Below, piece after piece: positions 6,581 through 11,387 of a stretch of 11,387 nt of DNA. The DNA is from an uncultured Clostridia bacterium (lineage in GTDB: Bacteria; Bacillota; Clostridia; Oscillospirales; Oscillospiraceae). The stretch lies in assembly GCA_945946745.1 (NCBI GenBank), contig CAMEWZ010000041.1:1-11387 (forward strand), in the 5' to 3' direction. Made by a program: the position numbers and the translations under genes. The notes beneath the pieces were generated by a model. It was not told the DNA's origin and made no database searches. It saw nothing but the letters and a program-made list of their open reading frames with translations. Positions within the stretch are counted from its first letter, which is position 1; every line of letters starts with the position of its first letter.

Positions 6581-7548
6581 GCCCGCACGCTGATCTCTCC
6601 GTAGGAAAGGCAGTCGGTCTCCCCGTTTTCGTAGCGTACCAGCAGCCGGCAGCTGTCGTCGATGCCTTGCACATAGGCGCTTCGGCTTTCCCCGCCCACA
6701 AGCACCGTCACCTGCCTGCCAATCACCAGACTGCGGCGGCGATAGGCTTCAATATAACCGAACTGCTCCGGCGCATCGTAGTAATCCAGAAACCGGTTCA
6801 GAAATTCCGCCGTCAAGCGGTTTCTTCCATCCGGGATGGGCTGGTCCAAAATGCTCCCCGCGATTCCCGCCAGTTCCTTGGGAAAACCGCCCTTGGGCGG
6901 ATAGAGATTGATGCCCACGCCAAGAATTCCGTATTCCAGCGCGCCGTTTTCCAGGCTGAACGCGCCCTCCGTCAAAATGCCGCAGACCTTTTTCCCGTGA
7001 AGGAACAGGTCGTTGACCCACTTGATGCCGGGGCACTCCCCGGTCACCGTCTCGATGGCCTCGCACAGGGCCACCGCCGCCACTGCCGTCAGCCGGGTGA
7101 TCTGCTGGGGGTCGTATTGGGTCGGACGGAGCAGCAGGCTGAAATAGAGTCCCGTCTCCCCGGGAGAGTAGAACCCCCGGCCGCTGCGGCCCCGTCCGGC
7201 GGTCTGCTGCCCCGCCACCACCGCGCTGCCCTCCGCCGCGCCCTGCGCGGCTTTTTCCCGCAGCACCGCATTGGTGGAGGTCACCGTGGGCAGCACCGTC
7301 ACCTGCAAATCCCGATCCTTCCGCAAATGGGCCACAATGCCTTCCGCAGACAGGGCATCCACCCTCTGGGTAAGGCAGTAGCCCCGGTTGGTCACCGCGT
7401 CAATGGGGAACCCCTCCTGGCGCAGGGCGTTCACCGCCTTCCAGACGGCGGCCCGGGAAACCTCCAGCCTTCTGGCGATCTCCTCGCCGGAAAAATAGGT
7501 GTCTTTGCTGCTCTCCAGCAGGGCCAGCAGTTGCTCTTTGGTGGTCAT
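6559..7548 (-). CDS. birA: Bifunctional biotin-protein ligase and biotin operon repressor
   Basis: This 329-residue protein makes biotinyl-5'-AMP and transfers biotin to a lysine of biotin-dependent carboxylases or decarboxylases. Residues 1-60 are a winged helix (LEVSRAAVWKAVNALRQEGF), so this is the regulatory class that binds DNA when charged with biotinyl-AMP. The ligase domain shows GRGRSGR (118-124), KWVND (176-180, beside the KWPND form of many homologues) and GVGIN (210-214). A small beta-rich C-terminal domain follows from about 275. Length fits group II ligases. I start at the ATG at 7548, with AAAGGA just upstream; the open frame continues 91 codons further but that part overlaps the upstream gene in another frame and lacks family character. 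It follows the DUF1284 gene by 22 bases. A likely operator lies upstream of bioY, implying feedback repression. Confidence 0.95.
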   Translation of the reverse strand: MTTKEQLLALLESSKDTYFSGEEIARRLEVSRAAVWKAVNALRQEGFPIDAVTNRGYCLTQRVDALSAEGIVAHLRKDRDLQVTVLPTVTSTNAVLREKAAQGAAEGSAVVAGQQTAGRGRSGRGFYSPGETGLYFSLLLRPTQYDPQQITRLTAVAAVALCEAIETVTGECPGIKWVNDLFLHGKKVCGILTEGAFSLENGALEYGILGVGINLYPPKGGFPKELAGIAGSILDQPIPDGRNRLTAEFLNRFLDYYDAPEQFGYIEAYRRRSLVIGRQVTVLVGGESRSAYVQGIDDSCRLLVRYENGETDCLSYGEISVRAHLTVRE

Positions 7549-7570
7549 GGTGTTCCTTTCTCGTTTCGCG

Positions 7571-7939
7571 TCAGCGGCACAGGCCGCTCCATTGGCAGTC
7601 GCCGCAGATTTCTTCCCGTTTTCCGGGCAGCAGGATGGTTTCCCGGACTCTGGCTTCCAGCTCCCGGAACGGCAGGGTGTCGCCTGCATGCAGACCGCAA
7701 TGCCGCAGAACCTCCCGGTCATAGCGCGCCACCTTTTTCGCCGTGGCGCAGACGCCGTCTTGATTGTTGGGGCAGGCAGCGCAGATGCCATCGGTTTTCT
7801 CCGTAAGGCAGACGGCGGCATTGGCCTCCAGCGCCTTCTGCATCCGGGTCATATTCTCCACAAATTCCTCGCTGTAGCCCTTTCCCCGGAAGAACGCCAG
7901 GCACAGCCCATGGTGGGGCCGGATCGGATAGGCTTCCAT
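7571..7939 (-). CDS. DUF1284 cysteine-rich protein
   Basis: This small 122-residue protein matches DUF1284 by its opening IRPHHGLCLAFFRGKGYS and by EFVENM, ICAACPN and the later YDREVLRHCGL. Cysteines fall at 13, 44, 53, 56, 64, 81, 112, 115 and 121, giving a CX2CX7C cluster and a C-terminal CGDCQWSGLC. Metal or Fe-S binding is likely, but the family has no established function that I know. The start lies 4 bases after the bioY stop without a clear ribosome site, so translation is probably coupled to bioY, and birA follows after 22 bases. Placement between a biotin transporter and a biotin ligase suggests cofactor-linked or merely co-regulated expression. It is cytosolic, with no signal or membrane segment. 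Confidence 0.85.
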   Translation of the reverse strand: MEAYPIRPHHGLCLAFFRGKGYSEEFVENMTRMQKALEANAAVCLTEKTDGICAACPNNQDGVCATAKKVARYDREVLRHCGLHAGDTLPFRELEARVRETILLPGKREEICGDCQWSGLCR

Positions 7940-7943
7940 GGGT

Positions 7944-8501
7944 TTACCGCAGACGGATGGCAGCGGCCAAACGCTTGCACAGCACCATGGCCAGCACGAT
8001 CTTTACCAGATCCGGAAGGATATAGGGAAACACGCACCAGCCCAGGGCCGTCCACAGGCCGATGGCGCCGGTGGTTTTGGCGTAGACCTGCATGAACCAG
8101 ATCGTGCCGAAAGCGTAGCACACGATGAGGCCCAGCACCATAGACAATGCCAGCACCCAGGGCTTCTTCCCCAGCAGGCGCTCCATAGCCCACATCACCA
8201 GGGCTGAGAACAGAAAGCCCACGATATAGCCGCCGGTGCTGCCCAGCAGGCAGCCCATGCCGCCGGAGAAACCGGCAAACACCGGCAAGCCCACCATGCC
8301 CAGCAGCAGATACACCAGCACCGCCAAAGTGCCCCGCTTGCCACCCAGCACACCCACGGCCAGAAAAATGCCAAAGGTTTGCAGGGTGAAGGGAACGGTG
8401 GCGGGAATGGAGATCCAGGAGCACACCGCGATCATCACCGCGAACAGGGCGATATAGGCCATATCCACGGTGCGAAATTTAGGCTGTGTTGTTTTTTCCA
8501 T
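7944..8501 (-). CDS. bioY: Biotin transporter, substrate-binding S component of an ECF transporter
   Basis: This 185-residue membrane protein has about six hydrophobic segments. It captures biotin and, with the energy-coupling module EcfA/EcfA'/EcfT, imports it. BioY family signatures are VPFTLQTFGIFLA (36-48), GLPVFAGFSGG (71-81) and STGGYIVGF (88-96). No ecfA or ecfT lies nearby, so it presumably uses a shared ECF module encoded elsewhere. The ATG at 8501 has GGAGG 8 bases upstream; 23 further in-frame codons exist upstream but span the promoter and are rejected. It heads a bioY, DUF1284, birA operon driven by the promoter at 8538-8566. Having importer and ligase but no biotin-synthesis gene in view suits a salvage lifestyle, though synthesis genes could lie elsewhere. 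Confidence 0.94.
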   Translation of the reverse strand: MEKTTQPKFRTVDMAYIALFAVMIAVCSWISIPATVPFTLQTFGIFLAVGVLGGKRGTLAVLVYLLLGMVGLPVFAGFSGGMGCLLGSTGGYIVGFLFSALVMWAMERLLGKKPWVLALSMVLGLIVCYAFGTIWFMQVYAKTTGAIGLWTALGWCVFPYILPDLVKIVLAMVLCKRLAAAIRLR

Positions 8502-8537
8502 GACAATTACCTCCAAAGCAGATTGTTTTCCGCATGG

Positions 8538-8566
8538 AGTATAGCATGGCCGCCATCTATTGTCAA
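8538..8566 (-). promoter_or_regulatory. Sigma-A-type promoter of the biotin operon
   Basis: On the minus strand, TTGACA (8561-8566) and TATACT (8538-8543) are 17 bp apart, and TGC before the -10 makes it extended. The -35 box lies wholly inside the left half-site of the operator-like palindrome, so a bound repressor would block polymerase. Confidence 0.88.
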
Positions 8567-8586
8567 CCAATTTTTCGGTTTACAAT
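8559..8586. promoter_or_regulatory. Probable BirA operator (biotin box) with a short spacer
   Basis: ATTGTCAACC (8559-8568), spacer AATTTTTC (8 bp) and GGTTTACAAT (8577-8586) form a near-perfect inverted repeat with one mismatch pair. The half-sites match the classical TTGTAAACC...GGTTTACAA BirA box. As I recall, known boxes have spacers of about 13-16 bp, so 8 is unusually short. It covers the -35 box of the bioY promoter and overlaps the pncA stop codon. Confidence 0.75.
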
Positions 8587-9122
8587 TCCTCCCGTCCGGT
8601 AACCTGCACCTGGAGGCCTACCAACACATCCAGCACCTCCCGGTGAAGGGTCTTGTCAAAGGAATCGGTGCAGGCGGCGTCCACGGTGATGGTGGCCTCG
8701 GGATACCGGGTTTGCAGCACCACGGCGTTGCTCACCACGCAGATGTTGCTCACCAGCCCTACCAATTCGATCGCATCGGCCTTTTCCGGCAGCACCGCCG
8801 CCGTGGCGGGGTCGGTAACATCCAGGCCGAACACCCGCTTGTCGATGCCCGGGGCCTCTACCTCCGCCAGGGCCTGGGCGGTTTTGCCATAGACCTGCCA
8901 GCCTTTCGTGCCTTTGACACAGTGGACAACCGGCAGATTCTTCCCCTCCCGGGTTTCCAGGTAGTTGTCAAAGTGGGTGTCCCGGGTGAACAGTACATGG
9001 CCCTTTCCATAGGCGCGAACCTTTTCGGCAATTTTCCCATCCAGCTTTTCCGCCCCGGGAAAGCCCAAAGCCCCATCCACAAAGTCATTTTGGTAATCGA
9101 TGACAAACAAATAGCGTTCCAT
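8580..9122 (-). CDS. pncA: Nicotinamidase, cysteine hydrolase (isochorismatase fold)
   Basis: This 180-residue cytosolic hydrolase probably converts nicotinamide to nicotinate plus ammonia in NAD salvage. The catalytic triad is visible as Asp9 (VIDYQNDF), Lys95 (IDKRVFG) and Cys128 (SNICVVSN). Asp48, His50 and His67 (DTHFDNY...HCVKG) fit the metal site of nicotinamidases, which isochorismatases lack, so I favour PncA over a generic cysteine hydrolase. Length is normal. The ATG at 9122 has GGAGG 7 bases upstream and a good promoter at 9152-9180. Its TAA stop (8580-8582) lies within the biotin operator, and no terminator separates it from bioY, so some readthrough into the biotin operon is possible. 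It is divergent from murI. Confidence 0.87.
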   Translation of the reverse strand: MERYLFVIDYQNDFVDGALGFPGAEKLDGKIAEKVRAYGKGHVLFTRDTHFDNYLETREGKNLPVVHCVKGTKGWQVYGKTAQALAEVEAPGIDKRVFGLDVTDPATAAVLPEKADAIELVGLVSNICVVSNAVVLQTRYPEATITVDAACTDSFDKTLHREVLDVLVGLQVQVTGREEL

Positions 9123-9151
9123 AAAGCGCCCTCCCCAATTTGGTTGCTTTC

Positions 9152-9180
9152 ACCATATCAAAATTGCACGAAAAAGTCAA
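9152..9180 (-). promoter_or_regulatory. Promoter of the nicotinamidase gene
   Basis: On the minus strand, TTGACT (9175-9180) and TATGGT (9152-9157) have a 17-bp spacer and are followed by GGAGG and the start codon at 9122. The -10 is imperfect; the -35 and spacing are good. Confidence 0.7.
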
Positions 9181-9187
9181 TGAAGCA

Positions 9188-9216
9188 TTGCAAGAGGCCG
9201 GAAGATTTGATAAGAT
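9188..9216 (+). promoter_or_regulatory. Promoter of the murI-udk-HAD operon
   Basis: TTGCAA (9188-9193) and TAAGAT (9211-9216) have a 17-bp spacer, with TGA before the -10. The -35 box is only 7 bp from the -35 of the opposing pncA promoter, so the two polymerases would compete for space. Confidence 0.62.
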
Positions 9217-9250
9217 ATACCCAGCATGTAAAAGAAACACAGGTGACACC

Positions 9251-10030
9251 ATGAACGCAAAGCATGATGATATTGCTGTTTTCGATTCCGGCGTGGGCGG
9301 CATCAGCGTCCTGCGGCAGCTGCGGCGGCTGATGCCCGGGGAGCGATATTTTTATTTCGGGGATTCCGCCAACGCCCCCTATGGCAGCCGCTCCACGGAG
9401 GACGTCCGGGCGCTGACCCTGGCGGCGGCGGAAAAGCTGACCCGGGAGCATTCCCTCAAGGCCCTGGTGATCGCCTGCAACACCGCCACCGCCGCAGCGG
9501 TCAGCCAAGTCCGGGCGGCGTACCCGGAGCTGATCGTCATCGGCATCGAACCGGCGCTGAAGGTGGCGGCGGATCACTTCCCCGGCGGGCGGGTAGGCGT
9601 GATGGCTACGGAGGTCACGCTGCGGGAGGAAAAATTCGACACGCTGCTGCACCGCTTTGACAGCGGCTGTGACATTGTCAAGATTCCCGCTCCGGGATTG
9701 GTGGAGCTGGTGGAGGCAGGTAAGGCGGAAAGTCCGGAAGCCGAGACGCTGCTGCGGCGGATCCTCTCTCCCTATTTGGGAAAGCTGGACGCCCTGGTGC
9801 TGGGCTGCACCCACTATCCCTTCGCGGCGAAGGCCATTTCCCGTGTTTTAGGCCCGGAGGTCACCCTGCTGGACGGCGGCGAGGGCACCGCCCGGGAGAC
9901 CCGGCGGCGGCTGGAAGCCGCCGGTCTGCTGGAAAATGGCCCAGGAGAAATCCGCATGACAAACAGCGCCCCGGATCCGGAGCTTCTCCGGCTGAGCTGG
10001 GCGCTGCTGAAAGAGAAACCGGGGAGGTAA
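9251..10030 (+). CDS. murI: Glutamate racemase
   Basis: This 259-residue cofactor-independent racemase makes D-glutamate for peptidoglycan precursors in the cytosol. The two catalytic cysteines are Cys76 in ACNTATA and Cys186 in LGCTHYPF, with His188 alongside. The N-terminal FDSGVGG (11-17) and the FGDSANAPYG segment (36-45) complete the active site. Length is typical. I use the ATG at 9251, with AGGTGA at 9241-9246; the frame is open further upstream, but that part crosses the promoter and the family begins at about this point. It is first in an operon with udk and a HAD phosphatase. The udk ribosome site lies in its last codons. Confidence 0.96.
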   Translation: MNAKHDDIAVFDSGVGGISVLRQLRRLMPGERYFYFGDSANAPYGSRSTEDVRALTLAAAEKLTREHSLKALVIACNTATAAAVSQVRAAYPELIVIGIEPALKVAADHFPGGRVGVMATEVTLREEKFDTLLHRFDSGCDIVKIPAPGLVELVEAGKAESPEAETLLRRILSPYLGKLDALVLGCTHYPFAAKAISRVLGPEVTLLDGGEGTARETRRRLEAAGLLENGPGEIRMTNSAPDPELLRLSWALLKEKPGR

Positions 10031-10035
10031 GGGAA

Positions 10036-10659
10036 ATGGAAAACAACATTCTGGTCATCGGCATTGCCGGCGGCACCGGCAGCGGCAAAACCACCTTGAT
10101 GAAAAACCTGACCGCGAAATTTGGAGACGTGGTCACGGTGCTGAGCCACGACAATTACTACAAGCGCCATGACGAGCTAAGCTACGAGCAGCGCTGCCAG
10201 CTGAACTACGACGAGCCGGACGCTCTGGAAACGGATCTGATGGCCCGGCACTTAGACCAGCTGCGCCGGGGGGAGGCCATCGACTGCCCGGTTTACGACT
10301 TCACCCTCCACAACCGCTCCGAGGAGACGGTGCGCATTGTGCCGAAAAAGGTCATCATTGTAGAGGGCATCTTGATTTTTGAAAATGAGGCCCTGCGGAA
10401 TTTGATGGACATCCGGATCTTCGTGGACACCGACGCGGATGTGCGGCTGTGCCGCCGGATCAAGCGGGACGTGAACAAGCGGGGCCGGACTCTGGAAAGC
10501 GTGCTGAGTCAGTACTTGCAGACCGTGAAGCCCATGCACGAAAAGTACGTGGAGCCAAGCAAAAAGTTCGCGGACATCGTGGTGCCCGAGGGCGGCAAGA
10601 ACCTGGTGGCCCTGGACATGATTATGGGCCGGATTCAGCGGCACCTGGAGGAAGCATGA
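10036..10659 (+). CDS. udk: Uridine kinase
   Basis: This 207-residue P-loop kinase phosphorylates uridine and cytidine in pyrimidine salvage. The Walker A motif is GGTGSGKT (12-19). The substrate segment HDNYYK follows, then NYDEPDAL, the CPVYDFTLHNR stretch around the acceptor site, and IIVEGILIF as the Walker B-like strand. The lid region RRIKRDVNKRGR and a C-terminal segment (KYVEPSKKFADIVVPEGG) also match the family. Length agrees. GGAGG at 10023-10027 precedes the ATG by 8 bases and abuts the murI stop codon 5 bases upstream. The gene overlaps the following HAD gene by 4 bases (ATGA), implying coupled translation. Confidence 0.95.
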   Translation: MENNILVIGIAGGTGSGKTTLMKNLTAKFGDVVTVLSHDNYYKRHDELSYEQRCQLNYDEPDALETDLMARHLDQLRRGEAIDCPVYDFTLHNRSEETVRIVPKKVIIVEGILIFENEALRNLMDIRIFVDTDADVRLCRRIKRDVNKRGRTLESVLSQYLQTVKPMHEKYVEPSKKFADIVVPEGGKNLVALDMIMGRIQRHLEEA

Positions 10660-11294
10660 ACTACGAAAGTCTGATTTTCGACATTGACGGAACCCTGTGG
10701 GACTCCCGGGCCCTGGTGGCCCAGGGGTACAACATCCAACTGAAAAAAGAAGGGCTGGAACACTTGGCGGTGGATGCGGAAACGCTGAAAGCCCTGTTCG
10801 GCAAGGTGATGACGGACATTGCCGACCAGATTTTCGCCTCCATCCCCACCCCGGAGCGCTACGCCCTGATGGAACGGTGCATGGCCACGGAAAACCGCTA
10901 CCTCCAGGAAAACGAATGCTGCATTGGCTATCCCGGCGTCCGGGAGACGCTGGCGGAATTGTCCGCGCGGCACCGGCTGTTCATCGTCAGCAACAGCCAG
11001 CAGGGCTATCCGGAGCTGTGCATGGAAAAGCTGGGCCTAACCCCCTACATCACCGGCCATCTGTGCTTCGGAGATACGGGAACCAGCAAGGGCAAGACCA
11101 TCCGCACCTTGATGGCGCAATACCAAATCCAAAGCTGCGCCTACATCGGCGACACCCAAGGCGACTATGAAGCCACCCTGGAAGCGGGCATCCCCTTTAT
11201 TTGGGCCGCCTACGGCTTCGGCACCCCGGCAGGGTACGTGGCAAAAATCGACAGCATTGCGCAGCTGCTGAAGCTGGAAACCGGAAAGCGGTAA
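10656..11294 (+). CDS. HAD-superfamily phosphatase, phosphoglycolate-phosphatase-like
   Basis: This 212-residue haloacid-dehalogenase hydrolase has all four motifs: DIDGT with nucleophile Asp9 and acid/base Asp11, Ser112 in IVSNS, Lys145 and the acidic pair in GDTQGD (Asp166, Asp170). A helical cap at about 16-85 marks subclass I, similar to Gph/PgpB-type phosphatases. The substrate cannot be read from sequence; phosphoglycolate or a sugar or nucleotide phosphate is plausible. Its start overlaps the udk stop as ATGA, so it is cotranslated. A longer in-frame extension back to 10449 lies wholly over udk and is rejected. The last two bases of its TAA stop belong to the truncated palindromic repeat, so the native C-terminus may have been altered, though length and ending look ordinary. 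Confidence 0.88.
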   Translation: MNYESLIFDIDGTLWDSRALVAQGYNIQLKKEGLEHLAVDAETLKALFGKVMTDIADQIFASIPTPERYALMERCMATENRYLQENECCIGYPGVRETLAELSARHRLFIVSNSQQGYPELCMEKLGLTPYITGHLCFGDTGTSKGKTIRTLMAQYQIQSCAYIGDTQGDYEATLEAGIPFIWAAYGFGTPAGYVAKIDSIAQLLKLETGKR

Positions 11295-11335
11295 ATTGTA
11301 GTTTGTCGCGCAGCGGCCTTGGCTCCCCCTATGGG
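11293..11335 (+). repeat. Truncated copy of the 1436-1583 palindromic repeat
   Basis: The 43 bases match 1436-1478 with 3 mismatches (element positions 10, 13 and 14). They begin at AAATTGTAG and stop in the first hairpin at CCCCCTATGGG. Beyond that the sequence diverges sharply, so the right half is lost or displaced. Confidence 0.85.
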
Positions 11336-11387
11336 CAATGTCATCAACTTAAGCAGTTACCAAAAAGGCTAAGGCAATACCGCACAG
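11336..11387. other. Unassigned sequence beyond the truncated repeat
   Basis: These 52 bases start CAATGTCATCAACTTAAG and are less GC-rich than their surroundings. No coding or structural signal is clear. The abrupt junction would suit the end of another mobile element or a rearrangement, but the window ends too soon to tell. Confidence 0.3.

Noticed and set aside
7009..7023. KWVND in place of KWPND in BirA as a defective active site
   Set aside because: The catalytic Lys, Asn and Asp are retained, and I recall Val at this position in other clostridial ligases.
6577..7806. Long plus-strand frame opposite birA and the DUF1284 gene
   Set aside because: It has no ribosome site, family motif or plausible composition, and is antisense to two clear genes.
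7549..7821. 91-codon upstream extension of the birA reading frame
   Set aside because: It overlaps the DUF1284 gene in another frame, its composition is not that of a folded domain, and a ribosome site plus the winged-helix start support the ATG at 7548.
8502..8570. 23-codon N-terminal extension of bioY
   Set aside because: It would run through the promoter and operator; GGAGG 8 bases before 8501 and family start position favour the shorter form.
9140..9250. Upstream extension of the murI frame
   Set aside because: It crosses both divergent promoters, and glutamate racemases begin near the FDSGVGG motif, as with the ATG at 9251.
10449..10655. N-terminal extension of the HAD protein
   Set aside because: It lies entirely over udk in another frame; the DIDGT motif sits at residue 9 from the ATGA overlap start, as expected.

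Overview
The window looks like chromosome from a GC-rich Firmicute, most likely a gut-type member of the Clostridia (Oscillospirales are my best guess). Pointers are strong AGGAGG-type ribosome binding sites, consensus housekeeping promoters, a biotin-salvage set (BioY plus regulatory BirA), a DUF1284 protein, a FliB-like cysteine-rich protein, and a hairpin-rich palindromic repeat with a CCTTGGCTCC...GGCAAGG core of the kind I associate with Faecalibacterium and its relatives. The taxonomic call is inference.

Layout. 1-1307 (minus): most of a MocR/PdxR-type GntR regulator, its C-terminus lost at the window edge. 1308-1632: non-coding, with a 15-bp palindrome, short direct repeats and a 148-bp MITE-like inverted-repeat element. 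1633-4669 (minus): a two-gene unit, thiN (thiamine pyrophosphokinase) then a CtpE-like cation P-type ATPase. 4670-4874: divergent control region with a near-consensus promoter facing right. 4875-5411 (plus): a short DivIVA-like coiled-coil protein, closed by a terminator. 5476-6477 (plus): a FliB-like CxxC protein, converging on the biotin operon at a shared bidirectional terminator. 6559-8501 (minus): bioY, DUF1284 gene, birA, preceded by a consensus promoter whose -35 box lies inside a biotin-operator-like palindrome. 8580-9122 (minus): pncA-type nicotinamidase, whose stop codon lies in that palindrome. 9123-9250: back-to-back divergent promoters. 9251-11294 (plus): tightly packed murI, udk and a HAD phosphatase. 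The window ends in half a copy of the 148-bp repeat, cut at its first hairpin loop, followed by 52 bases I cannot assign.

Together these are housekeeping, cell-envelope and cofactor-salvage genes. BioY imports biotin, and BirA attaches it to carboxylases and probably represses bioY. PncA feeds NAD salvage, ThiN makes the active thiamine cofactor, MurI supplies D-glutamate for peptidoglycan and Udk salvages pyrimidine nucleosides. I see no phage, defence, CRISPR or secondary-metabolite system and no RNA gene. The most interesting points are the short-spaced biotin operator overlapping pncA, the DUF1284 gene inside the biotin operon, and the paired full and truncated palindromic repeats.
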